From contig CM044869.1 in the NCBI GenBank assembly GCA_024500155.1, positions 38,441,398 to 38,505,397 on the forward strand: a DNA stretch of 64,000 nt, read 5' to 3'. The stretch comes from Chenopodium formosanum (lineage: Eukaryota; Streptophyta; Magnoliopsida; Caryophyllales; Amaranthaceae). The notes beneath the pieces are model-generated. The model saw only the letters and a list, made by a program, of their open reading frames with translations. It had not been told where the DNA came from and made no database searches. Shown in pieces: positions 22,501 through 33,369 of this stretch (position 1 is its first letter; the number at the start of each line of letters is the position of its first letter). The translations under genes and the position numbers were made by a program.

Positions 22501-23209
22501 GTGGGATTAACGATGGCTTCCTCGGCCCCATGATCATCTGTATGCCGAGATAGTTTAATATTCGGCTTTCGTGGCCGCCTTTGATTTTTACTTAGAACAT
22601 TTTTCACTTTTCATGCTTGCTAACTTTTCTTCGTCCGAATGTAGTTCTTCCTTCGTCTCTACGCCTTCCAAGAGTGGAAGAACAAGGAGAATGAGAAGAT
22701 CAAGAAGGCATGGGCCCAAATTAGGAGGGAAGAGGACGCGAACACATGCAGCTTCGCCCTCCTGAAGATTCATTATGAGACGACCCTCGGCCGCCCAGTG
22801 CACTGGAGATTTTCCACATCGAGCACAAGGCCAAGGAGAGACTCAAGAGTCATTTCTTTGAGGCCTTCCACCTGATGAGCGAGGAAGGGACGACTGCCTA
22901 TCATCAGGAGCGCTTCACCAAGCGCCTTGAGTACGTCTGTCTCAAGGAGGAAGCCGAGAAGGCCGGACAACCTCCTCAAGAACTTAAAGTTACTTCATCC
23001 GAGTCTAAAGACGAGGAAGACGATGATGAGGAGGAGGACGAGGCCGAGCCGACTAGCAAAGGGGAGGTCGCCAAGGGGGAGCCAACGGATGCTACGGTGG
23101 AGGGTGAGCTTGCTGATGCTGCAGCCGAGAAAGAGTCGGCCTTGGAGAAGCCTACCAAGGTGATAAGGTGGCTGAGTAAAGAGCTCAGGTCCTCCAACAC
23201 CAACTTTTA
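19600..23209 (+). pseudogene. Antisense ORF of Tat element D, Transposase_28-like, broken
   Basis: A spliced gene on plus, opposite to the element's own minus-strand pol. A purine-rich leader with repeated AGAGAG (19650-19690) follows a TATA-like CTAAAAATA (about 19602). Exon pieces: Ser/Pro/Arg-rich N-terminus (19832-20100); an acidic stretch; then a globular domain with LEVGLHFPFHPFIQELL (about 20910) and SKWHDWKNHFYCI (about 21170). These match the plant family called putative gypsy-type transposon (Pfam Transposase_28, from memory). Introns are visible at about 21466-21542 and 22296-22383 (GTAAGT...ATGCAG). The end is a very acidic Glu/Asp-rich tail, stopping at 23207-23209. Several stops and frameshifts make it a pseudogene. 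Confidence 0.75.
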
Positions 23210-23870
23210 AAGATTTTGTACTTTGAATTTTTCCTGTTTTTATTTGAACGATTTTCAAATTTGGCCACCAGTTTGAGCGGTCTTGTATAAATTTAATTTC
23301 TGCCGCCTGGTTTTGAGCGGCTTGGTTTTAATTAATGCAACTTTTGTTTTTCTATACTTAGTATTTTTAGCAATTTTTTCATGCTTTATATATGCCTGTA
23401 CATGTAAGTACTGGGGTATGCCCCTTTGTTCGGCATTCGCGTAGTCTATATTCTAGGTGGTTTGATTAACTTAGTAGGTTTTATACCTCAAAGGGTATGA
23501 CGGCTAATAAGTTAGTCAAATCATAATAATGAATGCCTTTGGACTAGGTGAATGCCAAATCAACATCATATATGGCCGCTTTATTGGCTTTGTTTGAGTT
23601 GTCCATTGACACTATCGCTCGGACACAACTCAAGAAATTTCAAGTAATATCTCAACTTAGAAATTTCTAAATATTGGCTGGGCTTGTACGCCTAGGCATG
23701 CCCTTGCCCCTTTTTAGGTAAAACTACCTTGGGCAATTTTTATGGCTTCCTAATGCTCAATCGTCCGACCATGTTGAGGTCAGACAGTCTGGTAGACTTT
23801 ATAGCCTCTGTGGCTGAGTTATGTAGCTAAGGGATGCCCTTGCCATACACCTAAATTTGGAGGATTTTCT
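23210..23870. other. Tat noncoding region between antisense ORF and pol
   Basis: T-rich sequence with no gene. It resembles 34073-35050 in general layout (GGACACAACTC, CTTGCCCCTTTTTAGG, GTCAGACAG-type phrases), so it belongs to element D. Confidence 0.55.
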
Positions 23871-24686
23871 CCAGATTGAAAAATTAATAAAAAAAAAGAA
23901 ACAGCCAAACTCATAAATAATTGATCTACAAAAATATAGAAACAAAAAAAACAACTAAATTCATAAATAATTGATCTACAAAAATATAGAAAAAAGAAAA
24001 ATTAATACAACTATGATAATTCAGATAATTATATGGATTACAAATTTACAACACTAAATACTACAATTATGGATTTTCGGTGAGAAATCATGCAAAACCA
24101 TAGCTTGTTCTTCCCAATCGACCTTACTTTAGATAAATTCCCAATTTCCTCTTCGTTCTTAAGCTGCTATTATAATTCACTCCTTAAAAAAAACCAAAAA
24201 TTTCCTTCTTTAAATTTGGGTATGAATTCCAGAATACAAAAAATTAAATTTGAGACTTTGAGGACGTGAAAAACTAGAGGAGAGATGAAGGAGAGAGAAG
24301 GGAGGCATGAAGGAGGCGTGTATGAGGATAGATGAAGGATAGAGGAGGGAAGCGTGAAGGAGGGAGGCGTGGAAGGCTGAAAGAGGAGAAAGGAGAGAGG
24401 ATAAAGGAAAGAGAGAGGAGGGAGGCGTGAAATGTGAAAAGATAGATGGGCATTAGGGTTTTTATTTTATTATATATGAAAAGGTATGGGCTTATGTATA
24501 ATGTCCTAATATTTTGGTTCGGAATTCGGTTTTCGATTTTTAGAAGCCCAAAATCAAAACTGAACCGAAATCCAAATTTTTTATTTTTCAAACCGAAACT
24601 GAACCGAATAGGGAAAAAACCAAACCGATTAATTCGGTTTGGTTCGGTTCGGTTTTCGATTTTTATTTATATCACTTGCACCCCTA
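23871..24686. mobile_element. hAT-like non-autonomous insertion (left end uncertain)
   Basis: The right end read on minus is TAGGGGTGCAAGTGATATAA (24686), a common plant hAT terminus. It is followed inward by repeated GGTTCGGTTCGGTTTTCG and its complement, typical of hAT subterminal DNA. A second, direct copy of the TTCGGTTTTCGATTTTTA motif lies at about 24525. The body holds a purine-rich imperfect repeat (24270-24435, GAAGGAGGGAGGCGTG-like units) and a two-copy repeat at 23905-23995. No transposase. The left terminus and the 8-bp target copy were not identified. Confidence 0.45.
23905..23995 (+). repeat. Two-copy direct repeat, about 46 bp
   Basis: The segment TCATAAATAATTGATCTACA plus AAAATATAGAAA occurs twice in a row (from about 23910 and about 23957) with almost no change. 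Confidence 0.8.
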
Positions 24687-24761
24687 ATCGTACGGCTTTA
24701 ATTACTTGGCTCGGTCGTTTAGACCTAGTTGTATATACAACTTTTTGGCTAAGTACTAGAT

Positions 24762-25214
24762 TTAAACATAACATTTTCTTAGATTTTCCGTATTCCAAGT
24801 ACGAGGAATAGGACGGCCATCTAAGGCTTTGAGACGGTATGTACCATCCCGCACTTCTTCTCTGATTCGGTATGGCCCTTCCCAGTTTGGAGTTAACTTT
24901 CCATCTTCATTAGCTTAGCTAACCACATTCATTTTTCTCAGAACAAGATCCCCCATCTTTAGCGGCCGCTTAGAAACCTTGCGATTGTATGCCCTCGTCA
25001 TTTTGGGACGATAGATTTCATGTCTAAGTGCCGCATTGCCCCTTGCTTCTAGAAGAAATTCCAAGGCAGCCATCATGGCCTCCCAATTGGCCGATTCATT
25101 ATATAGCATTACCCGAAGGGTAGGCTCGTACATCTCAATTGGGAGTACGGCTAGAGCGTCATAGACTAGAAAGAATGGGGTTTCTCCTGTTGAGCCCTTG
25201 GCTGTGGTTCAAAT
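24762..25214 (-). pseudogene. Tat integrase C-terminus (element D)
   Basis: On minus the frame enters at 25214 with GSTGETPFFLVYDALAVLPIE, followed by RGNAALRHEIYRPKMTRAYN, a GDLVLRKM segment, and NWEGPYRI and GTYRL. This is the C-terminal part of a Ty3/gypsy integrase plus the GPY/F module that follows the catalytic core. One in-frame stop lies near 24917. The frame ends at 24762. The catalytic core and RT are absent: the copia LTR at 25215 cuts the gene. Close to the copy at 35051-36016. Confidence 0.85.
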
Positions 25215-25740
25215 TGTTGGGTTTTGAAAAGTCCAACTTATCGCGGAACAAAACCTGACCTTAAGACCCGCTTACAATTAATATAACTAAAAGACATAAA
25301 CAACAAGATAAAGTGAAAAAAGCATCATACCCTTGATGCGTGCTTCGCCCATTCCAACGAGCTCTTACTTCGAAAGCCGAGTCTCGTAAGAGCATAGACC
25401 TCCAACGATAGTCCACCCGCAACAACGACCCAAACAGTCTCTAACTCAGAGTTTAGCCGAGTTCAGACCAAAAACAACTACTCGAGTTTTATGTGAACTT
25501 AAAGGTTTTCTCACTATTATGGAGATGCCTTTTTGAGTTCCAACTCAAGTGGAATTCTCAAGTTCCAATACGTGGGTATTTATAACTAGAAAGCACTCCA
25601 CTCTTCCATCAATGTGGGAAAGTTGTTAAAAATCATTTTTCATTTTATTTTTAATTCAAAAACAAAAGAAAAATATCAAAGCAATAATTAATCAAAAAGT
25701 GGCAACAAGGAGGGAGAGGGTAGGTGAGGAGCACAAAGGG
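25215..25740 (-). mobile_element. Copia LTR fragment, minus strand
   Basis: Starts TGTTGGGTTTTGAAAAGTCC, the inverted end of the same LTR family as 44360-45507. It continues with AACAAAACCTGACC-type and CGAGCTCTTACTTCG-type passages, and with a TATA box on minus (plus GGTATTTATAACTAG at 25576-25590). Homology fades at about 25740, where a tandem array begins, so the rest of the LTR and all internal sequence are missing. The left flank CAAAT (25210-25214) is the candidate target-site copy. Confidence 0.75.
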
Positions 25741-25744
25741 AGAG

Positions 25745-26799
25745 CACAAAGGCTAATTAAATCAAATGAAAGTCAAACACAATCAAACAAAGCTAATTAA
25801 ATCAACTGAAAGTGAAACACATTCTTACAAAGCTTTTTGAATGCAATGAAAGTCAAATGCATTCAACAAAGCTAATTTAATCAAGTGAAAGTCAAATAAA
25901 TTTAAACAAAGTTATTTGAATCAAATGAAAGTCAAACACATTCAAACAAAGCTTTTTGAATCAAATGAAAGTCAAATGCATTCAACAAAGCTAATTGAAT
26001 CAAATGAAATTCAAACACATTCAAACAAAGCTAATTTAATCAAATGAAAGTCAAGCACATTCTAACAAAGCTTTTAGAATAAAGTAAAAGTCAAACCCAT
26101 TCAAACAAAGCTTTTTGAATCAAATGAAAGTCAAATGCATTCTACAAAGCTAATAGAATCAAATAAAAGTCATACACATTCAAACAAAGATTTTTGAATA
26201 AAATAAAAGTCAAACACATTTAATCAAAGCTAATTGAATCAAATAAAATTCAAACACATTCAAACAAAGCTTTTTGAATCAAATGAAAGTCAAACCCATT
26301 CAAACAAAGCTTTTTGAATCGAATGAAATTTAAACCCTTTCAAACAAAACTTTTGAATCAAATTAAAGTCAAATGCATTTAACAATGCTAATTGAATAAA
26401 ATGAAAGTCAAACATATTCAAACAAACCTTTTTAATTAATTGAAAGACAAACACATTCAAACAAAGCTTTTTGAATCAAATGAAAGTCAAAATGCATTTA
26501 ACAAAGCTAATTGACTAAAATAAAAGTAAACCACAATTAAACAAAGCTTTTTGAATCAAATGAAAGTAAAAATGAATTTAACAAAGCTTTTTGAATCAAA
26601 TAAAAGTCAAATGCATTTAAAAAGGATAATTGAATTAAATAAAAGTCAAACACATTCAAACAAAGCTAATTTAATCAAATGAAAGTCAAACACATTCTAA
26701 CAAAGCTTTTTGAATAAAGTAAAAGTTAAACCCATTCAAACAAAGCTTTTTGAATCAAATGAAAGTCAAATACATTCTACAAAACTAATTGAATAAAAT
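25745..26799 (+). repeat. 40-bp tandem repeat array, about 26 copies
   Basis: Units of 38-41 bp built on AAAGCTTTTTGAATCAAATG AAAGTCAAACACATTCAAAC, split here for reading. Two unit types are visible: type A with GCTAATTGAATC and type B with GCTTTTTGAATC (contains a HindIII site). A trimer order A-B-B recurs, with the second B often carrying a shorter ATGCATTCAAC end. The array ends about 50 bp before the promoter of a Tat antisense ORF. That is the position of the variable 3' untranslated region of Tat elements, which is known to give rise to satellites. No ORF. Confidence 0.9.
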
Positions 26800-26848
26800 C
26801 GGTTCACCTTCTGTTAGAGTGACAGGGATGCTCCCATTTTTAACCCTT

Positions 26849-26960
26849 CTATAAATAGGGTTTTACCCCCCTTTTCCCGTCATTGTTGACTCATTTTACA
26901 ACTCTAGAGAGAGAAAGAGAGAATTTTCTAGAGAGAGACACTTTGTTACCCACTGCAGCT
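26849..26960 (+). promoter_or_regulatory. Promoter and leader of antisense ORF (element G)
   Basis: TATA box CTATAAATAGGG at 26849-26860, then a leader with TGACTCATTTTACAA and repeated TCTAGAGAGAGA. The same arrangement lies at 30963-31070 in element F (TATA degraded to AATAAAATAGGG). Conservation of TATA and leader in two copies supports a real promoter on the strand opposite to pol. Confidence 0.6.
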
Positions 26961-27109
26961 GATTTCTAGAAATTTTCCGTTTGCAAATCGCATAGACGCA
27001 GCCGGTCATCACTTAAGACAATTTTTCAGAGTTCTACAAAGGTAGTTGTCTCTCCCCTTCTTAGCTCTTTCAATCATTTGCCGTTTGTGTATATAGTTTT
27101 TCAAATAAA

Positions 27110-30100
27110 ATGGATTCACCATCAACACACACGGCACAGCCTAGGACAGCAGTCAGCCGGTCTCCTGGTATGGCTGAGTCTAAGACTGGGGGTGCCGTTT
27201 CTGGGTGAATGGACCTGCTTTTCTCATCCCTGAATTTTGCCATCTCTATGTCTGTGAAGGACACAATGGCGAGAGTTAAACAGACGGTTACAAAGCCAAG
27301 AATGAGAAGGCGCACTATGGAATTGCCTGCAAATGAGGTAACCCTAGACGGGGAATACCAGGAATCGGATGAGTTATCAAAGTTCTCCCCACGTGCCCCC
27401 ACTACTCCTAGTGATGGGATTCTAGAAGAGTCAAGCGGCGAGGGATCTACCTCAGCTCAAAGCCCTAATAACGAGTCACACGGCGAAGAGGCCGTTGAAA
27501 GGTTCGGCTCTGAGGCATCCGGCTCCAATCAAGATGATGTCGATTTTGAATACCAACAGACATCCAAAGGACCATCTATCACGAACCCTACTCAGTCGGG
27601 TATGTCCCCCAAAGACATTGCTACTTTTAAGGACAGCTTCGAAGCTTTCAAAGACAAATACCCACTAGGGGATGGTTGGGATATAGAAGTTCCACCTGTG
27701 GAGGCGACGGTTTCCTGGGATGATGACATCGAGCATGCTGATAACTATTCTGGCTGCTATAAGGCGGCATTCAAAGCCGGTCTCCGCTTCCCCCTTCACA
27801 AAGGAATAAGGGCCATCCCGAGGGGACATGAGCTAGGCGTATGGCAGCTTACACCCAATTCGTGGGTTAACAATATTGAGCTATATCGCCGCTTGCGAAT
27901 TTCAGCATGTGACGCCTAGCTTTGAGGTGTTTGCTCATATGCATTTTATGAGTTGCGCCCTAGGCGGTTGGGAAGCATGCTATACTCTACCCACACTCCC
28001 AGAGTATATGATGACGCTGGACAAGACGTCCAAATGGAGTAACTAGAGGGAGAAGTTTTACTTGGTATCTTCCCCATCTTTGCGTCACAACTGGGTCCTC
28101 CGCCGGTACAATAAGGACCCGGCTCTGCTGGGAAGGAACTGTTGTAGACACCCAAATGTGTCTCCCCAAAACCAAACCCAGTGATGAATACCTTTTGTGT
28201 CGAATGATTATCGAATGAGGTGAAAGTGTGAAAGGTCAAGTGTTGCGGTTGGTTTTTATCAAATTCTTTCTTTTTGTTTTAAAAAACAACTCTATTTTAT
28301 GAAAACTGCTAATCCAGTTTAGTTTGGTCCACGAAAAGGGTCCATCAATAGTGTGGTTGGATGGGGTTTGCAAAGAGCTTTCCAACGATATATTATAAGC
28401 CCAATTCCGATGAATAATGAGGAAGTTATGGCCAAAATACTAAACTGGGCCCGGTTTGATCTTTACATGCGGCACAATGATCTAGGGGAGGGCCCAATGA
28501 TAATTGTTATTCCTAAAGTTATTAGAATTAATTATAGTCTTCTAGAATTCTCTATAAGGTTCACTTTAATCCTAATAAGATTAGAATTAATAATTATATT
28601 TTTGATAAGTTTTATTTGGAATAAAATATTATTTTATGAAAAATACGATTTCAGTTTTCATACGGACTTTACAAATCGATTTTGATTCGTATGTGGACTC
28701 CGTGTTGAAAGCGCGTAGAAATCCACCCTGTTGCCAAACGACGGGCCTGTCGCCAAGCGACAAGGTCGGTTTTGCAGCGACAGAGTGGAGTTTTATTCCT
28801 TATCAAATTCTACCTATTTCCGGACTGTTTTCCTATAAATAGGGTCCTGAACCTCCGTTTTTATTCATCTATAATTATCAATTCTCATCATCAATCATAA
28901 ATTCTCTCTAAACTCTCTCTAACTTTTCACAAACAAAATTCCGCATTCACGAGATCTAGACACACCTAGCCAAGTTCGAAGTTGCCTTCGCCCTAGACGT
29001 GAAAGGTTATAATTTCCGAGGGTTTGGTCCCTAATCTCGATTTCAATTATTTAATTTGATTGTTTGATTTTATATTTTCCTTGAAGATATTAACGCGTGT
29101 ATTTTGTTATTAGAAAGAGGTAGGAGGCATAAAAGTATGTAATCTTGTTGCTCTATTCTTGTAGAAAGCATGTTTCAATTTGTTTAATTCCTAGTATCAT
29201 GTTAGGATGTTATTATTGCTTTCTCGTATCATGTTTAGGGTGCTTCCTCTTTTCTAATATCATGTTATTACCATGTTAGGTTTAAAGATTTGATCTTTAT
29301 TGCTTAGTGACATGCTAGGATTTGTTATTAATCTTGTTAGTATCATGCCTAGGATCTTGCTAATAATATTATGCTTTAACATAATTATGATTATTATTAT
29401 GATGATTATTATGTTGCTTGATGCTTGTTTATTGTTATTGCTTGATCACGCCTTTTATGCATGTTTAAAGGGAATTTGTACTTGTAATCACGCTTAATAA
29501 GATAATTAATAATCTTGTTTAGGGCTAGTATGATTATAATTCAAGTGATCGCCAATAATAGTTTTATTTGTGCATTAATAATTCAACCAACATAAATAAA
29601 CAGGTTTAGGGATAATCTGTTGATTGCATGTTAGTCTGAAAGCGCACATGAATACGAGAAGAATGAAGTAGAGGCCTATTTAGGGCACGTTCAATCTCTT
29701 TTAGGTTGAATTTGTACCTTCATCCCCGAACCCTATTTGGTTCAAGACCTTTTGGAGTTGACGATCTCATGGATCGTTAAGGGGTGTAATCTTCACCTTG
29801 TGAACGGTTTACAAGTTCTTAAAACTTGTTGGCGACTCTTTGGCTCTAGCTTCCTTCCCTTTGGACGCCACCATGCTTAAGTGTATGATCACAGTGGGGT
29901 TCAAGTTTCGGGTTAATGGCTTGAAATATTCCCTACAACTGTGCCTTCCCGCATCTCCGTGAGAAGGCTTGGGATGAAATGGGGCCGGGTCTGTTTACAA
30001 CGACCACAATGCCACTTGACGACGGGACAAAAATAATTGTGCCTAAGTACTGGGTGCCCCGTCCGGAGGGGCTCAAAGAAAAGGCGTTTCTCTCCGCCTG

Positions 30101-30346
30101 TGGTCTAAGCACCATGTTTAAGAGACATATGTAGCCCCTCAACTGAGAATATTATATGTTTGCCTTTTCATTTCTTGATTCATAATTTTTCTAACCGGTT
30201 GATTTCCCTTTGCGGAAATCGCTTTGGAAATGGTTGACACCGACAAGACGCTTGCCAAGTCTGCTGCTCAGGTCCGGAAGGACCTTTTGGAGAAAAAGAA
30301 CGCCCAGGCGGCAGCCAGTATATCAAGTCATGTACCTAACAAAAGG
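27110..30346 (+). pseudogene. Antisense ORF of Tat element G, broken by a solo LTR and by element F
   Basis: The start ATG at 27110 (MDSPSTHTAQPRT) matches the start of the copy at 31231. An in-frame UGA at about 27206 is followed by an open stretch 27209-27919. That stretch has an acidic linker and the conserved domain with AFKAGLRFPLHKGIR and ELGVWQLTPNSWVN. A frameshift near 27870 displaces the rest, which continues as EVFAHMHFMSC and TLPEYMMTLDKTSKW. A solo LTR sits at 28143-29937. After it the gene resumes up to about 30120, then passes an intron whose acceptor is mutated (TTGCGG instead of TTGCAG, about 30214). A second exon piece runs from about 30220 to 30346, where the LTR of element F cuts it. 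Function unknown; the Transposase_28-like assignment rests on motif memory. Confidence 0.8.
28143..29937 (+). mobile_element. Solo LTR (1795 bp) with perfect 5-bp target duplication
   Basis: Starts TGTAGACACCC, ends TTCCCTACA, and is flanked on both sides by ACTGT (28138-28142 and 29938-29942). A TATA box (CTATAAATAGGG, about 28834) is followed by a transcribed-looking region with CACCTAGCCAAGTTCGAAG. Same family as 37969-39898. The long LTR, TGTAGACACC start and GGCGACTC-type phrase near 29832 suggest a Tat/Ogre-like gypsy family, but no internal domain is present to prove it. Formed by recombination between the two LTRs of an element inserted in the antisense ORF. Confidence 0.9.
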
Positions 30347-30838
30347 TGTATTGGGTGTTTTTGGTCCCTCGGGATAGTTACGTTAACAAGATTGGTTCGA
30401 CGCTTTCTGTACCTGCAAAACACGAAGACTCCAATTGTTGGGAGCTCCACCTCCGACGATCAAGTTAGTATTGGTCATAGAAGATGAAAAGGTGCGGAAA
30501 AGGTAAAAGTGAGATCTTCTCGGATTCCGAGATTAGGTGATTTCTCTGATGTGAGATAATGTAGGGTTGTTGTAATAAATGAATTGTGTCCCAAAATGGG
30601 GGAATTCACCCTATTTATAGGGTCGTTGGGAAAAGTGCCCATTATTAGGCCAGGATGACCTAATAGGCTGCGCCGTTTTGTGGCTTTCTTAGGATTTGGG
30701 CGCTAAAGGCCGCAATTCCATCTATCATCTGAGGCTAACACGTGTTAGCTGGTGAGTGGCCCATGTTAGACTTGTTCAGGGTTGACACGTGTCCCTCTCT
30801 AATTGGGCCACGTGTCGAGGGTATTTTTACCCTAAATT
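30347..30838 (-). mobile_element. Tat 3' LTR, minus strand (element F, 492 bp)
   Basis: Left end TGTATTGGGTG (plus), right end at CCCTAAATT, followed by a polypurine tract (TTTGCCCTCACAAGG on plus). TATA box on minus: plus CCCTATTTATAGGG (30609-30622). Aligns with 13051-13453 and 18612-19135. The left flank AAAGG (30342-30346) is the expected target copy. The LTR starts on minus with AATTTAGGG instead of TGTTTAGGG, a small terminal mutation. Confidence 0.8.
30734..30816. promoter_or_regulatory. G-box cluster in Tat U3 (element F)
   Basis: A 16-bp perfect palindrome GCTAACACGTGTTAGC lies at 30734-30749, a second palindrome GACACGTGTC at 30784-30793, and CCACGTGTC at 30808-30816. They lie about 120-200 bp from the minus-strand LTR TATA (30609-30622) and about 150-230 bp from the plus-strand TATA-like box of the antisense gene (30963). 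Confidence 0.7.
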
Positions 30839-30962
30839 TTTGCCCTCACAAGGGTGACATGGCAGGCCATGACCCGCCTGTGACACGCATCTCCCTGCAA
30901 GTGTTGAACAGTAAAAATTATTCACCTTCTTGTAGAGTGACGGGGATGCCCCATTTTCACCC

Positions 30963-31230
30963 TTCAATAAAATAGGGTTTTACCCCCTATTTTTCCTTTC
31001 ATTGTTGACTCATTTTACAAGTCTAGAGAGAGAAAGAGAGACAATTTTCTAGAGAGAGATACTCTGCCCCCGCCTAGTGCTGATTTCCAGAAAACTTTCC
31101 GTCTTCAGTTTCGTGGACACATCCGGTCACCGCTTGAGAAGTTTTTCCAGATTTCTACAAAGGTATGCGTCTATCCCCTCTTTAGCTCTTTCAAGCTTTT
31201 ACCGTTTGTATTTTTAAACTTTTTCAATAA
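30963..31230 (+). promoter_or_regulatory. Promoter and 5' leader of antisense ORF (element F)
   Basis: A weak TATA (AATAAAATAGGG) is followed by TTGACTCATTTTACAAGTCT and AGAGAGAAAGAGAGA, then a GTATGC donor-like site at about 31163. The segment matches 26849-27109. The ATG follows at 31231. Confidence 0.5.
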
Positions 31231-32424
31231 ATGGAATCACAATTAACAAGCACGGCACAACCTAGGACAGTAGTCCGCCAGTCTCCTGGTACGGTTGAGT
31301 CTAGGATTGGGGGTGTCGTCTCTAGATGTATGGACCTGCTTTGCTCATCTCCGAATCCCACCGTCTCTGTGTCTGTGCAAGACACAATGGCAGGGGATAA
31401 ACAGTGAGCTACAAAGCCAAAGAGAAGGAGGCGCACTATAGAAGTGCCAACAAATGAGGTAACCCCAGACGGAGAGTACCAAGAATCGGATGAGCAAGTA
31501 GAGTCTTCTCCGCGTGTCCCCACGACTCCAAGTTATGGGATCTTGGAAGAGTCAGACGACGAAGGATCCGCCTTTGCTCATGGTCCCAATAACGAGTTAG
31601 ACAGCGAAGAGGCCGTTGAAAGGTCCGGCTCAGAGGCTTCCATCTCAGATCAGGAAGATATCGCCTCTGAGTACCAGCAGGTGGGCAATGGGCCGTCCAT
31701 AACGAACCCCACCTAGGCGGGTATGTCCCTTAAGGACATTGCTACTTTGCAGTGTAACTTCAAGGCCTTCCAAGACAAACACCCAGTAGGGGATGGCTAG
31801 GACATAGTGGTACCGCCTAACGAGGAGATGGTATCTTGGGATGATGACATAGAGCATGCTGATAACTACTTCGGCTGCTACGAGGTGGCTTTCAAAGCAG
31901 GTCTCTTCTTCCCCCTCTACCGAGGAATAAGGGTGATCTTAAGGGGGTATGAGTTAGGCGTTTAGCAGCTTACTCCCAACTCATGGGTTAATATTTTATG
32001 TTACATCGCCGCTTGCAAGTTTCAGAACGTGGCGCCTAGCTTTGAGGCATTTGGTCATATGCATTATGTGAGCCACGCCCCAGGCGGTTGGGGAGCGTGG
32101 TATACTCTAACCACACTCCCGGAGTACATGATGACGCTGGACAAGGCGTCCAAATGGAGCTACTGGAAAGAAAATTTTTACTTGGTTTCTTCTCCCAAAC
32201 TGCATCACAATCGGCTCTGCTGGGAAGAAACTGCGCCGCCCGCATCTCCCTGAGAAGGCTTGGGATGAAATAATGGGGTCGGGTCCATTTACAACGACCA
32301 CAATGCTGCTTGACGATGGGAGCGAAATAATCGTACCCAAGTTCTAGGTGCCCCATCTAGAATGGCTTAAAGATTAGGCGTTTCTCACCGCCTATGGTCT
32401 AAGTACCATGTTTGAGAGACATAC

Positions 32425-32510
32425 GTAACCCCTCAACCAGACTTTTTATGCGTTTGCTTCATATTACTTGACCTCTCATTTGTCTAACCGGTTGACTTCC
32501 ATTTTTGCAG
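32425..32510 (+). other. Intron 1 of element F antisense ORF (86 bp)
   Basis: Donor GTAACC, pyrimidine-rich end, acceptor TTTTTGCAG. The homologous intron in element G (about 30130-30214) has lost its acceptor AG. Confidence 0.6.
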
Positions 32511-32620
32511 AAGTTGCATTGGAAATGGTTGATCCCAACAAAACGCTTGCCAAACCTGCTACTCAGGTCTGAAAGGAGTTTTGAGAGTAGAAGAGGGCCT
32601 AGGCAGCTTAAACGGATGGG

Positions 32621-32695
32621 GTAAGCTCCACTTGACCTATTAGCTTGTAAAATTTCTTTTTATTTAACTAATCTTTGCCATTTGTCCTATCTCAG
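32621..32695 (+). other. Intron 2 of element F antisense ORF (75 bp)
   Basis: Donor GTAAGC, branch-like AACTAAT (about 32666), acceptor CTATCTCAG. Confidence 0.6.
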
Positions 32696-33289
32696 AGTGG
32701 GAGCAAGGTTGTTCCCCGGTCGATTACCAAGATGCTCAAACGGAATCGGTCGGATGACCCTAAGAAGACCCTTGCCAAGGTAGCAAGGACTTTAAAAACC
32801 AAGATGACATCATCTGTGCTGCCTGGGCAGAAAGACCAACGACCACGGGTAAGGGCCCGTTTGCGTTGAAGGCTCTGAGCGAGAGTACTGAGATTGAAAA
32901 ATAAAGAGCCGGGCGTCTCTGAGACACAGAAGGGTGGCATGCCACCCAGTGTTGCATCCGGTGCTGCAGCGACTATGGGCACTGGGGACCCTCAGTCTGG
33001 AGCCCAAGGTATGAATAGTTTAGAACTTCCATGGCCGTTTGACTACTTAGTGTGAGTAAAATCCCAGAATTCCCAATTTGGAGATTCGCGAGGCAGCCGG
33101 CACAATATTGATGCCCCCTATGCTACTTCCTCACAAAATCCTCCTTCTAGTGTAGATAAATCCCAGAAATGGCCAGACATACAACAGTATGCCAGGCGGA
33201 TGTTGAGGACTCTCACCCGGTCTGATAAGGACCGAGTCCTTAGGCTGCAGCAGGTTAAATTTCACCAGATCCTTGTCTTTCTGGCTGAG

Positions 33290-33369
33290 GTAACTTATAC
33301 ACTTTTTCATTATGTCTGATTTTTGCAAGAAAATTTTCGAACTCTTTTACATCGTCTGTGCTTTCTCAG
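33290..33369 (+). other. Intron 3 of element F antisense ORF (80 bp)
   Basis: Donor GTAACTTAT, acceptor GCTTTCTCAG. It separates a short exon from the coiled-coil exon, as the intron at 7557-7656 does in the left copy. Confidence 0.6.

Noticed and set aside
24274..24591. Minus ORF rich in Ser, Leu and Phe
   Set aside because: Complement of a purine-rich repeat within an hAT-like insertion; low complexity.
25745..26799. CRISPR-like regularly spaced repeats
   Set aside because: Head-to-tail 40-bp units without unique spacers, in a plant retroelement context.
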